DNA of 11,757 nucleotides from JALOAP01 sp964632355 (GCA_964632355.1 CAZWBW010000086.1:1-11757), one strand, 5' to 3'. Positions 1 to 7,795 are shown, counted from the stretch's first letter. Notes: generated from the sequence alone by a model not told the origin. Numbers and translations: made by a program.

Positions 1-145
1 TCGACGCTGGTACCGAACGCACGGCGTGGGAGTAAACCATGCGTTGCTGGCGGCGACCGTGATGCTCGAGGGCGGGAAGCTGGTGACGCAGAATGTGCGG
101 CACTTCCCCATGCCCGAGATCGAAGTGGAACAAGGCTGGGAATAA
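1..145 (+). CDS. PIN-domain (VapC-like) protein, C-terminal fragment
   Basis: Only the last 47 codons lie in the window, read in frame 2 to the TAA at 143-145. The fragment contains GVNHALLAATVMLEGG followed by LVTQNVRHFP and ends in VEQGWE. This matches the C-terminal end of PIN-domain ribonucleases, the toxins of VapBC type II systems, where the usual pattern is an Asp-Ala-Leu-Ile-Ala-Ala-Thr helix, then a Leu-x-Thr-Arg-Asn strand and a short Phe-Pro-containing tail. By family knowledge these enzymes cleave RNA using a cluster of acidic residues that hold Mg2+. Here the position usually occupied by Asp before ALLAAT is His, so the metal site may be altered. The antitoxin and the N-terminal half would lie to the left of the window and cannot be checked. 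The identification rests on a short segment. Confidence 0.72.
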   Translation, partial: RRWYRTHGVGVNHALLAATVMLEGGKLVTQNVRHFPMPEIEVEQGWE

Positions 146-190
146 GCTCGCATCCCGCAAGCCAGATCCATACGTAGTTCGTCCCGAGTC

Positions 191-208
191 GATGCGGTGA
201 ACCGCATC
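191..208. promoter_or_regulatory. Perfect 8-bp dyad upstream of cupredoxin gene
   Basis: GATGCGGT at 191-198 and ACCGCATC at 201-208 are exact reverse complements separated by only GA. The dyad ends 5 bases before the ribosome binding site of the cupredoxin gene. The two-base spacer is too short for a good RNA hairpin loop, and no T-run follows, so an operator for a dimeric regulator is more likely than a terminator. This function is inferred; no regulator was recognised in the window. Confidence 0.4.
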
Positions 209-213
209 ACACC

Positions 214-220
214 AAGGAGG
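214..220 (+). promoter_or_regulatory. Ribosome binding site AAGGAGG for cupredoxin
   Basis: AAGGAGG is a near-perfect Shine-Dalgarno sequence placed 5 bases before the ATG at 226, which fixes that start codon. Confidence 0.85.
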
Positions 221-225
221 GACGT

Positions 226-783
226 ATGCGAAGTTGGCTCATGGCGCCGCTGGTGGCGGTACTTGCACTGACAGTAGGTTTCGGCGTGGGGGTGCGGCCG
301 GATGATGCCCGGGCCCAGGCTGGATCCGTAAACATCCAGGACTTCCAGTTCGTGCCGGCCAGCATCACGGTGAGCGTGGGCACAACGGTGACGTGGACGA
401 ACAGCGACACGGCACCGCACACGGCGACTTCGAACCCGGGCGTTTCGCCCGCGTTCGACACCGGGACGATTAACCCGGGTGGCTCGGGATCGGTGACGTT
501 CAACACGCCGGGGACGTTCGGGTACTTCTGTGCGATCCACCCGCAGATGACCGGTACAGTCGTTGTCACTGCGGTCGACGATGACGACGATGATAACGGC
601 GGCGCCACGACGCCGACGGCGAGCCCGACGAGCGCGACTGGGGGAGCTGGCCCGGGAGCCCCTGCCTCGGGAACCGGGACACGATATGACTCCTCGGAAA
701 GCGGGCTGCCGATGCTAATGGCCGGTGGAGTTGTCGTCCTTGCCCTGGGAGCGGCGGGACTGGTTCTGCTTCGCCGGCGGTAG
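226..783 (+). CDS. Secreted cupredoxin (plastocyanin-like) with C-terminal membrane anchor
   Basis: A 185-residue blue-copper protein of the plastocyanin/pseudoazurin type. Residues 1-32 form a signal peptide (basic start, hydrophobic core, ARAQA near the cleavage site). The cupredoxin domain spans about 33-116. It carries the type 1 copper ligands in the expected order: His65 in APHTAT, then Cys102, His105 and Met108 in FCAIHPQM. A six-Asp run (118-123) is followed by a Thr/Ser/Gly/Pro/Ala-rich linker to about 155. A final hydrophobic helix (about 161-182) ends in Arg-Arg-Arg, so the domain is probably tethered to the outer face of the cytoplasmic membrane. Family members carry single electrons between respiratory or photosynthetic complexes, but the partner here is unknown. 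The start is set by the AAGGAGG site. The gene converges on the flippase-like gene with a 6-base gap. The linker is longer than in free plastocyanins. Confidence 0.9.
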   Translation: MRSWLMAPLVAVLALTVGFGVGVRPDDARAQAGSVNIQDFQFVPASITVSVGTTVTWTNSDTAPHTATSNPGVSPAFDTGTINPGGSGSVTFNTPGTFGYFCAIHPQMTGTVVVTAVDDDDDDNGGATTPTASPTSATGGAGPGAPASGTGTRYDSSESGLPMLMAGGVVVLALGAAGLVLLRRR

Positions 784-789
784 GAACTC

Positions 790-1893
790 TTAGTCCGAGC
801 TTTTGGCGGTGACCGCCTCCGATGGGGGCGGTTGCTGCCGAAAGTAGAGGATGTCCTGTGGGCCGATGCGCAGGTAGGCGAGCGTGAGCACGCCGATACC
901 GCTGATCGTCAGGATGACGATCAGATGGGTTCCGAACGCGAAGGCCGTGGCTTCCCCGGCGGTGGCCCCGGTGGCCTGCAGGATGGAGATGGCGGCGAAC
1001 TCGTAGATGCCGAGGTTCGACGGCAGGATTGTCAGGGAGCCGGCCACGTTCACCGCAACCATCACCAGCAGGTAGCCGGCGGGATCGATATCGAGGCCCA
1101 GCGCGAGACCAAACGCACCGTACGCCAGGACTTCCAGTGCCCAGGCTGCGAGCGCGAGTCCGCCGGTTTCCAGTCCAGAACCCAGGCGACCGAGCGGCTT
1201 CAGGCCTTCGACGAAGTCGGGAAGGAACTTGTCGAGTAGGAGGCGTGGCCCGTGGGGAAGGCGCCCGAGGATGCGGTGCTCTTCGAGCCCGGGCCGAACA
1301 TCGAGCTGCGCCAGGAGCGCGGTGGCCACCAGCGCGACGAGCACGACGGCGCTCAGGATGAACGTGATGAAGTAGAACTGGCCGGCGCTGCCGCTTACCA
1401 GCATGAGCCCGACCACGAGGATGATGGCGAAGCTGACGCCGTCGAGGACCCGTTCGGTCAGGAGCGACGCCACGATGCCGCTCCGTGGGAGATGACAACG
1501 CTGGGCGAGCACCTGGACCCGCAGGACATCGCCGGCACGAAATGGGATGACGTTGTTCGTCGCCATCGACGACCAGTACACGGTGAAAAGGTCGCGGAGC
1601 GAGACGTGTCCGACGGTCTGGAGCAGTCGCTGCCACTTCACTGCGTGGACGAACTTCGAGGCGATGAGCAGCGCGACCCCTGCGAGAAGCCATGCCGGCT
1701 GCAGCCTGCGGATAACCTGCCATGCCTCGGCGAGATCGACGCTGAAGGCGATAGCGGCGATGAGCGCGGCGGTGAGGCCCCATTGGAGCCAGAACCGCCA
1801 GGACCGCCAGATCGGTATGCCGGCCCGCGGCGCTTCGGGCTGCGGGGCTGGCTCGCCGCCGGTACGGGGCGGCGGACGCCTCGTGCTGACCAT
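790..1893 (-). CDS. Flippase-like integral membrane protein (LPG synthase TM region family)
   Basis: About 367 residues, multi-spanning, matching the lysylphosphatidylglycerol-synthase transmembrane region family (UPF0104, PF03706). Recognisable family segments are NNVIPFRAGDVLRV (about 113-126), TERVLDG (about 146-152) and the late LPSNLGIYEF (about 290-299), a form of the usual Pro-x-x-Gly-Ile-x-Glu motif. Hydrophobic helices occur near 36-52, 67-82, 152-168, 175-196, 244-268, 273-293 and 318-342. The N-terminal 30 residues are Pro/Arg-rich and cytosolic. There is no C-terminal aminoacyl-transferase domain, so it is not a complete MprF. Relatives are thought to move lipids or lipid-linked sugars across the membrane, but the substrate is not known. 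The start is uncertain: GTG at 1899, GTG at 1896 and ATG at 1893 lie in series, none with a clear ribosome binding site; I chose the ATG. The gene diverges from the DUF255 gene. Confidence 0.85.
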   Translation of the reverse strand: MVSTRRPPPRTGGEPAPQPEAPRAGIPIWRSWRFWLQWGLTAALIAAIAFSVDLAEAWQVIRRLQPAWLLAGVALLIASKFVHAVKWQRLLQTVGHVSLRDLFTVYWSSMATNNVIPFRAGDVLRVQVLAQRCHLPRSGIVASLLTERVLDGVSFAIILVVGLMLVSGSAGQFYFITFILSAVVLVALVATALLAQLDVRPGLEEHRILGRLPHGPRLLLDKFLPDFVEGLKPLGRLGSGLETGGLALAAWALEVLAYGAFGLALGLDIDPAGYLLVMVAVNVAGSLTILPSNLGIYEFAAISILQATGATAGEATAFAFGTHLIVILTISGIGVLTLAYLRIGPQDILYFRQQPPPSEAVTAKSSD

Positions 1894-2013
1894 CACCACC
1901 CATCGTAGGACAGTGCCACCGGGGCGCGTGTAAGAACGAGCGGGCAGGTGGCTGGCTGCGGGGGCGGCGCAGTTGCGTTAGGGTGGATCGACCAACACGA
2001 GCAGGACGCCACT

Positions 2014-4089
2014 ATGACCAACCGCCTTGCGAACGAAACGAGCCCCTACCTTCTCCAGCACGCAGGCAACCCGGTCGATTGGTACCCGTGGGGCGAGGAA
2101 GCGTTCGAACGCGCGCGGGCGGAGGACAAACCGATCCTGCTCTCGGTTGGGTACAGCACGTGCCACTGGTGCCATGTGATGGCGCGCGAGTCGTTTTCGA
2201 ACGAAGAGACAGCGGCGCTGATGAACCGGTGGTTCGTGAATGTGAAGGTCGACCGGGAGGAACGGCCGGACGTCGATGCGGTGTACATGACCGCTGTGCA
2301 GGCGCTGACCGGGCAGGGCGGCTGGCCGATGACCGTGTTCATGACGCCCGACGGGAAGCCGTTCTACGCGGGGACGTATTATCCGCCGGAGGATGCGCAC
2401 GGACGGCCGGGATTCCGCCGGTTGCTGGCGGCGATCGCCGATGCATGGACGAACCAGCGAGAGCAGCTGCTGAACTCCGCGGAGACGATTACCGAGCACC
2501 TGCGGCAGGCGACGAGCCGGATGACGCCGGGCGGCGACGGGGAAATCTCGCCAGAGTTGCCGGAGCGGGCAGTCGACCGGTTCCGCAATTCGTTCGACGC
2601 CCAGTGGGGCGGGTTCGGTGACGCGCCGAAGTTCCCCAGCCCCTCGAACCTCGACTTCCTGTTCGCGTATGGGGCGCGGACGATCGACGACCGCGAACCT
2701 TCGGCGCTGAACATGGCGCTGCTGACGCTGGTGCGAATGGCCTCGGGCGGGATGTACGACCACCTCGGCGGGGGCTTCGCGCGGTACAGCGTGGACCGGT
2801 ACTGGCTGGTGCCGCACTTCGAGAAGATGCTGTACGACAACGCACAGCTTGTGCGGACGTACCTGCACGCGTACCAGCTCACGGGTGACCCGTTCTACGA
2901 GCGGGTGGTGCGGGAGACGCTGCGCTATCTCGAACGCGAGATGCTGAGCCCCGAAGGCGGCTTCTACAGCGCACAGGATGCGGATAGCGAAGGCATCGAA
3001 GGCAAGTACTTCGTCTGGACGCCGCAGCAGGTGCGCGATGCGCTCGGCGACGAGGATGCGGCGATCTTCAACACGTGGTTCGCGGTTACGGAAGAGGGCA
3101 ACTTCCGCGACCCACATCACCCCGAGTTCGGCACGCGGAGTGTGCTGACGACGTGGCAGGACGCGAGCGAAGTCGCGGCCGCGTTCGCGCTCACGGAGGA
3201 GCAACTCGCGGAGCGGCTCGAGGAACTCAAGGCGCGGATGCTCGAGGTGCGGGAGCGGCGCGTGAAACCGCACACCGACAAGAAAGTGCTGGCATCGTGG
3301 AACGGGCTGGCGCTGGCGGCGTTCGCGGAGGCGGCACGGGTGCTGGGCGAGCCGCGGTACCGGGAGATCGCGGAGCGAAACGCGGCGTTCGTGCGCGAGA
3401 AGCTGTGGCGCGACGGACTGCTGCTCCACACGTATAAGGACGGGATCGCGAAGGTCGACGGGATGGCAGAGGACTACGCGTTCTACGGTCTCGGTCTTGT
3501 GGAGCTGTTCAAGACGACCGGCGACACGAAGCACCTCGAGTGGGCCGTGGAGATGCTCGACATCCTGCTCCGGGACTTTCGCGACCGTGAGAACGGCGGG
3601 TTCTTCGACACACCGGACCACGGGGAAAAGCTGCTCTTCCGGCAGAAGTCGTTCCTGGATGCAGCGACACCGAGCGGCAATGGAGCGGCGGCGCTGCTCG
3701 CGCTCTGGCTCGGCCGGTACTACGCGAACCGGGAGTGGGAAGAGGTCGCGAGGGAGGTTGTGACCGCAGTCGGGCCGCTCATCGAACAGGCGCCGGCGGG
3801 CTTCGGCACGTTGTTGCAGTGCGTGGAGTTTCTCCTGTCGCCGCCGCGGGAGCTGGTCCTTGTGGGCGAACCGGAGGCGCGACGGGCGCTCGAGCAGGAG
3901 GCAGCTCGCCACTTCATGCCGTGGGTGGCGGTTGCGCCGACGAGCGACGCGAAGGGGTTGCCGATGTTCGAAGGGCGCGAACCGGCGGACAGTACAGCTC
4001 GCGCCTTCGTGTGCGAGAACATGGTGTGCCAGCTGCCGGTTTCGACGGCAGAGGAGCTCCGGGGCCAACTCGAGGGCGCCGTAGCGTGA
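2014..4089 (+). CDS. DUF255 / YyaL-SSP411 family protein: thioredoxin fold plus six-hairpin domain
   Basis: A 691-residue protein of the widespread YyaL/SPATA20 family, of full family length. It opens with NRLANETSPYLLQHAGNPVDWYPW, the family's signature N-terminus. The thioredoxin-like domain (about 1-165) carries the CxxC motif Cys50-His-Trp-Cys53 within STCHWCHVM, and GGWPMTVFMTPDGKPF (102-117) with the expected cis-Pro region. The rest is an alpha/alpha six-hairpin domain like N-acylglucosamine epimerases and glycosidases, with PKFPSP, GGMYDHLGGGFARYSVD, VPHFEKMLYDNAQ and YSAQDADSEG blocks. Near the end, FVCENMVCQLPV keeps the family's paired cysteines. The biochemical role is not established; a redox-linked or sugar-related function is only inferred from the fold. 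I chose ATG 2014 over in-frame GTG 1948 because homology begins there; a weak GCAGGA lies about 7 bases upstream. The stop overlaps the start of the next gene. Confidence 0.93.
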   Translation: MTNRLANETSPYLLQHAGNPVDWYPWGEEAFERARAEDKPILLSVGYSTCHWCHVMARESFSNEETAALMNRWFVNVKVDREERPDVDAVYMTAVQALTGQGGWPMTVFMTPDGKPFYAGTYYPPEDAHGRPGFRRLLAAIADAWTNQREQLLNSAETITEHLRQATSRMTPGGDGEISPELPERAVDRFRNSFDAQWGGFGDAPKFPSPSNLDFLFAYGARTIDDREPSALNMALLTLVRMASGGMYDHLGGGFARYSVDRYWLVPHFEKMLYDNAQLVRTYLHAYQLTGDPFYERVVRETLRYLEREMLSPEGGFYSAQDADSEGIEGKYFVWTPQQVRDALGDEDAAIFNTWFAVTEEGNFRDPHHPEFGTRSVLTTWQDASEVAAAFALTEEQLAERLEELKARMLEVRERRVKPHTDKKVLASWNGLALAAFAEAARVLGEPRYREIAERNAAFVREKLWRDGLLLHTYKDGIAKVDGMAEDYAFYGLGLVELFKTTGDTKHLEWAVEMLDILLRDFRDRENGGFFDTPDHGEKLLFRQKSFLDAATPSGNGAAALLALWLGRYYANREWEEVAREVVTAVGPLIEQAPAGFGTLLQCVEFLLSPPRELVLVGEPEARRALEQEAARHFMPWVAVAPTSDAKGLPMFEGREPADSTARAFVCENMVCQLPVSTAEELRGQLEGAVA

Positions 4090-4871
4090 GCAGCGACGCC
4101 GGACCCGCGAACCGACCGGTTTCCGACGCGGAACTGCGGGCGCAGATGAGCCTGCCGGCGTATCCGCGGTCGGCGAAGTACGAGCCGCGCTGGGTGCTCG
4201 ACAACCTGATGGGTCCGAACGTGCTGTGGCTCACCGAAGCGCTAGCGGAGGTGATGGAGTTCGCCCCCGGGATGCGCGTGCTGGACATGGGCTGTGGGAA
4301 AGCGGTGAGCTCGATCTTCCTCGCGAAGGAGTTCGATCTTGAGGTATGGGCCACCGATTTGTGGATCGCGGCGGCGGACAACTGGGAGCGCGTCCGGGAG
4401 GCCGGCGTCGAGCGGCAGGTGTTCCCGATCCACGCGGAGTCGCACCAGCTCCCGTTCGCATACGAGTTCTTCGATTCCGCGGTGAGCCTGGACGCGTACC
4501 ACTACTTCGGAACGGACGACCTCTACCTCGCGTACTTCGCGAAGTTCGTGAAACCGGGCGGCAAGATCGGGATCGTGGTCCCGGGGTTCGTGCAGGAGTT
4601 TGAGTCAGTCCCGGAGCACCTCGCGCCGTACTGGGAGCCAGCGTACTGGAGCTTCCACAGCTCGGCATGGTGGCGCCGCCACTGGGAGCGCAGCGGCGCG
4701 GTCGACGTGGAGGTTGCGGACCTCGTGCCGGACGGAGCGGACCTTTGGCTGCGGTGGCTGGAAGTGTGCGAGGCGAACGGGTACCGGTACGACGAGCGGG
4801 AGCTCGCGATGCTCCGGGAGGATGGCGGGCGGGCGCTGGGGTTCACGCGAGTAGTGGCCCGGGTGCGGTAG
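4086..4871 (+). CDS. Class I SAM-dependent methyltransferase
   Basis: A 261-residue protein with a Rossmann-type methyltransferase fold. Motif I is VLDMGCGKAVSS (65-76), the acidic end of strand 2 is the Asp in WATDLW (91), the motif around strand 4 is FFDSAVSLDAYHYFG (128-142), and KPGGKIGIVVPG (156-167) follows. A Trp/Tyr-rich segment (about 181-201, PYWEPAYWSF then WWRRHW) probably forms the lid over the acceptor. The acceptor molecule cannot be deduced; related proteins are annotated only as generic methyltransferases. The start is the GTG at 4086, which shares GTGA with the stop of the DUF255 gene and has GAGGG at 4072-4076. This spacing implies translational coupling and one transcript. 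The same frame is open further upstream to 3735, but that part only shadows the DUF255 gene. The gene converges on the M16 protease gene. Confidence 0.9.
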   Translation: MSSDAGPANRPVSDAELRAQMSLPAYPRSAKYEPRWVLDNLMGPNVLWLTEALAEVMEFAPGMRVLDMGCGKAVSSIFLAKEFDLEVWATDLWIAAADNWERVREAGVERQVFPIHAESHQLPFAYEFFDSAVSLDAYHYFGTDDLYLAYFAKFVKPGGKIGIVVPGFVQEFESVPEHLAPYWEPAYWSFHSSAWWRRHWERSGAVDVEVADLVPDGADLWLRWLEVCEANGYRYDERELAMLREDGGRALGFTRVVARVR

Positions 4872-4899
4872 GGTCAGCTCACCTCCTGGCGCGCGGCAT

Positions 4900-4930
4900 C
4901 GAGGAGGCGGGCTAGGCCCAGACCTCCTCG
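4900..4930. terminator. Hairpin over the M16 stop codon, possible bidirectional terminator
   Basis: CGAGGAGG (4900-4907) pairs exactly with CCTCCTCG (4923-4930). Inside it, GGGC (4909-4912) pairs with GCCC (4916-4919) around a three-base loop TAG. This gives 12 base pairs with a small internal loop (C against AGA). The element sits between two convergent genes and includes the stop codon (4912-4914) of the minus-strand gene. No T-run is seen on either side, so intrinsic termination is uncertain. Confidence 0.4.
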
Positions 4931-7683
4931 ACCGGCGTGATGCGGATGTTTTCCGGGCGCAGGTTCAGGTCCCGGGCGCCGACTTCACGGTCTTCGTCGG
5001 CGAGCTCGGGCTTGGGCGCATCGTAGGTGATGGTGGCGGGCTCGCCGGAGAGCAGACCGTCGCGGAGGCCTTCGGCGTCCTTCGTGATCATGACGACGGA
5101 GAGGTTCTCGGCCGAGAGGTACTTGCGCACGGTGTCGTTGACCTGCTCGCGGGTGAGACCGGAGAGCGCCGAGCGCATCGTGTCCGCGAAGTCGCCGATG
5201 CCGTACCAGCGGCTGTCGAGCGCGTACCCGAGCTGCTGGTCCTGCGTCTTGGTCATCACGAAGACGTTCTTCATGAGGTAGTTACGCGTGGCTTCGAACT
5301 CGTCTTCGCTGAGGCCGCGTTCGATGAGGCGGGCGAGTTCGTGGATGGCGAGCTTGAGCGTAAAGACGCCGTTTTGGGGCATCACCGGGCGGACCCAGAT
5401 CTCGAAGAGCTGCGCGCGGCGGGCGATATTGGGATCCGGGAAGAACTGAAACATGCCGCGCGGGAAGGCCTCGATGTAGGCGTAGTTGCCGTAGTTCAGG
5501 CCGCGGGCTTCGCGGATGCGCTGGAACAGCCGGCCGCTCGACGCGCGGTGCTCGCCGAGCCACGCGCGCGCCAGCCACAGCGCGGGGAAGTCGGGGTGCG
5601 AACGAGTGACCGGGATGGGGTGGCCGAGCGAGATGGCGGTCGCGCGGGTCTCCTTCTGGATGATTTCGATCTCGATGCCGGTGGGCATGTGGCCCTCGAC
5701 CTTCAGCTCGGGTGCGCGGGTGCCTTCCGGCAGGCGGGCGAGTTCGGCGCGAAACGTGGTTTCGAACTCTCCGGGGAAGGCGCCGGCGAGGCCGACCACG
5801 AGGTTCGCCTGGCAGTACTGCTGCGAAACGAACTCGCGGACATCGTCGAGCGTGATGGCCTCGATGCCCGAAACGGTGCCGAGCGTGGTGTGGCCGGAGG
5901 GGGTGCCGCGGAAGATGTTTGTCTGGAGGCGCTCCCGGCCGAGTTCCTCTTCGTTGTTGGCGCGAAGATCCTGGATGAGCGCGTTGCGCTGGCGCTCCTT
6001 GAGGCGCGCGAAGTCGTCCTCGCGGAAACCGGGCGTGAGCAGCTGCGGCATGACGATGGCGAGGAACCGTTCGAGGTTGTCGCGGTGGATGACGCCCGTG
6101 AAGGTCGTCATCTCGCGGTCGACGAGGGCGGAGAAGCTACCGGCGATGGGGAAGAGGGCACGGTTGATCTCGTCGATGCGCTGCTTTTCGCTGCCGGCGT
6201 CGGTGATCATCTCGGCGGCGAGGTGTGCGAGACCTTCCTTCCCGGCGGGGTCGTGCGCGGAGCCGACGAGGAACTGCAGTTTGAAGCGGAGCAACTCGGA
6301 TGGCGTCCGCTGCACGACGAAGGGAATGCCCTCGCCGCTGGCCGCGGCGGCAGTCTCGTCTTCGACCGAGGGGAGCTGGTCGATGCCCTCGGGAAGCGGC
6401 TCGTGAGAGAGCGTCGTGAAGACGAGATTCGCGTCGGTGAGGTAGGTGCGCGCCGCGTCGTGGAGGTCCTGCGGGGTGAGCGCCTCGTAGACGCGGAAAA
6501 GGTTGTTCAGGGTGTCGTAGGAGCGGCGGAAGCGCACGAAGCGCGCGAGCGTCGCGGCGATGGACTCGCTGTTGTCGAGCGTGCGGGCGAAGCTGTAGCG
6601 CAGGTTCGACAATGCATCGGCGAGGCGGTCGGGCGAGACGGGAGCCCGCCGCGCCTCGCGAATCGCATCGAGGATGGCGTCGCGGACGTAGATCGCCTTC
6701 GCCGGGTCCTTTACGCGGGCGAAGATGGTGGCGAGGCCAGGATCCTGCTGCGCCGGGAAGTAGGGAAAGAGCTGGTCGACGACCTGCTCGCGTTCGACGA
6801 GGCGCTGGTAGAGCTCGGAGGTTTCGCCGGCAAAAAGGTCGAGCAGGACATCGAGCGCGGCAAACGCTGGCTCGGTCTCGGAGAAGGCCGGGCCGTGGAA
6901 GGCGACGGTCACGAACGGCAGCGTCTCCGACGGCCACGGAACGTGCGCGGTGACGGGCCCAGCGGCAGGCGGCTCCTGCGGGATCTCGATGGGTTCGGCG
7001 TCGCCAGCCTTCCATTCGCCCCAGTAGCGCTCGACGAGCGGGATGACTTCGGCCGGGTCGACATCGCCGGCGAGGATGATGGTGGTGTATTCGGGGCGGT
7101 ACCAGCGTTCGAAGAACGTGAGGGAATAGTCGAACTGGTTGGGCATGTCCTCGATGTCGGCGAGGAAGCCCATGGTCGTGTGCTTGTAGGTGTGTGTGGT
7201 GTAGGCGGTATCGCGCTGGACTTCGATGAGCTTGGTCAGCGGCTCCGCTGAACTCTTGTTGTATTCGCCGAGCACCGCACGCGCTTCGGTTTTGAAGGCC
7301 TCTTCCGAGTACTTCAGGTTCATGAAGCGGTCGGCTTCGATCTCGAGGATCTTCTCGATGTCTTCTTTGGCGAAGGTGATGTGGTAGTTCGTGTAGTCGT
7401 CGGTGGTGTAGGCGTTCTGGCGCGCGCCGGCGCGAGTGATGATGTCCTGGTAGGCCGCCGCGGGATAGCGCTCGGTGCCGCGGAACATCATGTGTTCGAA
7501 GAAGTGGGCGAAACCGGACTTGCCGGGTTCGACTTCGTTGCGGGAGCCGGTCTGGACCGGGATCTGGAGCGAGACAAGGTTCGGGAAGCCGGTCGGGACG
7601 ACGATGACGCGAAGGCCGTTCGGGAGTGTAGTTTCGGTGGCTTCGAACGGCATGATGTTGCGCGTGGCGGATTCGGCGGTCAC
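4912..7683 (-). CDS. M16 family zinc metalloprotease, two-domain (pitrilysin/PqqL-like)
   Basis: A 923-residue peptidase with two M16 halves, each with its C-terminal partner domain. The first half holds the inverted zinc motif HFFEH (residues 60-64) in GFAHFFEHMMFRG, with the third zinc ligand Glu140 in VLGEYNK, 75 residues further on. The second half has lost the motif (HLAAEM near 487-492), as usual for the non-catalytic half. It keeps the REARGLNY segment (about 724-731), which in this family helps hold the substrate. Members degrade short or unfolded peptides inside a closed chamber. No signal peptide is present, so a cytosolic location is likely. The start is GTG 7683 because GGAGG lies 5 bases upstream (7689-7693); TTG 7698 and ATG 7653 have no such site. 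The gene converges on the methyltransferase gene and follows the copper cluster's terminator. Confidence 0.93.
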   Translation of the reverse strand: MTAESATRNIMPFEATETTLPNGLRVIVVPTGFPNLVSLQIPVQTGSRNEVEPGKSGFAHFFEHMMFRGTERYPAAAYQDIITRAGARQNAYTTDDYTNYHITFAKEDIEKILEIEADRFMNLKYSEEAFKTEARAVLGEYNKSSAEPLTKLIEVQRDTAYTTHTYKHTTMGFLADIEDMPNQFDYSLTFFERWYRPEYTTIILAGDVDPAEVIPLVERYWGEWKAGDAEPIEIPQEPPAAGPVTAHVPWPSETLPFVTVAFHGPAFSETEPAFAALDVLLDLFAGETSELYQRLVEREQVVDQLFPYFPAQQDPGLATIFARVKDPAKAIYVRDAILDAIREARRAPVSPDRLADALSNLRYSFARTLDNSESIAATLARFVRFRRSYDTLNNLFRVYEALTPQDLHDAARTYLTDANLVFTTLSHEPLPEGIDQLPSVEDETAAAASGEGIPFVVQRTPSELLRFKLQFLVGSAHDPAGKEGLAHLAAEMITDAGSEKQRIDEINRALFPIAGSFSALVDREMTTFTGVIHRDNLERFLAIVMPQLLTPGFREDDFARLKERQRNALIQDLRANNEEELGRERLQTNIFRGTPSGHTTLGTVSGIEAITLDDVREFVSQQYCQANLVVGLAGAFPGEFETTFRAELARLPEGTRAPELKVEGHMPTGIEIEIIQKETRATAISLGHPIPVTRSHPDFPALWLARAWLGEHRASSGRLFQRIREARGLNYGNYAYIEAFPRGMFQFFPDPNIARRAQLFEIWVRPVMPQNGVFTLKLAIHELARLIERGLSEDEFEATRNYLMKNVFVMTKTQDQQLGYALDSRWYGIGDFADTMRSALSGLTREQVNDTVRKYLSAENLSVVMITKDAEGLRDGLLSGEPATITYDAPKPELADEDREVGARDLNLRPENIRITPVEEVWA

Positions 7684-7688
7684 GAAGG

Positions 7689-7693
7689 CCTCC
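7689..7693 (-). promoter_or_regulatory. Ribosome binding site GGAGG deciding the M16 start
   Basis: On the minus strand GGAGG is followed by CCTTC and then GTG (7683). No comparable site stands before TTG 7698 or ATG 7653, so the GTG is the best start. Confidence 0.7.
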
Positions 7694-7739
7694 AGCAAGT
7701 GGGTGTGACTGCCAGTCTAGCGAAGCGGGGCGAAACGAA

Positions 7740-7767
7740 ACCGGGAGGAGCTGGTGCTCCTCCCGGT
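7740..7767 (-). terminator. Intrinsic terminator of the copper cluster
   Basis: A perfect 12-bp stem (ACCGGGAGGAGC against GCTCCTCCCGGT) closes a four-base loop at 7752-7755. Read on the minus strand it is followed by TTTCGTTTCG (7739-7730), an interrupted U-tract. It lies 28 bases after the stop codon of the copper chaperone gene, so it should end transcription of the three-gene minus-strand cluster before the protease gene. The plus-strand side also has some T (TCGTTGTTCG) but no gene reads into it from the left. Confidence 0.85.
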
Positions 7768-7795
7768 CGTTGTTCGTGAACGTTGGCCCGCCGGC

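Noticed and set aside
805..817. Inverted repeat GGCGGT-G-ACCGCC near the cupredoxin/flippase junction, sharing GCGGTGA with the dyad at 191-208
   Set aside because: It lies within the coding end of the flippase gene, has a one-base centre and no T-run after it on either strand; short GC-rich dyads are expected by chance here.
566..1903. 445-codon minus-strand frame overlapping the flippase gene
   Set aside because: Arg/Pro/His-rich with no membrane helices, and it overlaps the convergent cupredoxin gene; the 367-residue frame has the family motifs.
1956..1972. Small hairpin CTGCG-7-CGCAG in the leader of the DUF255 gene
   Set aside because: Only five GC-rich pairs; no riboswitch or attenuator features around it.
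1978..4068. 696-codon open frame antisense to the DUF255 gene
   Set aside because: It is Arg/His/Pro-rich with no recognisable domain, and lies wholly opposite a gene with clear family motifs. High GC at third codon positions removes stops from the opposite strand.
5341..7251. 636-codon plus-strand open frame opposite the M16 gene
   Set aside because: Low-complexity Glu/Gly/Arg composition without motifs, opposite a well-conserved protease; a shadow frame.
7707..7719. Possible -10 box TAGACT (minus strand) overlapping a small dyad GACTG-C-CAGTC before the M16 gene
   Set aside because: No acceptable -35 element at the right distance, and 5-bp arms are too short to trust.
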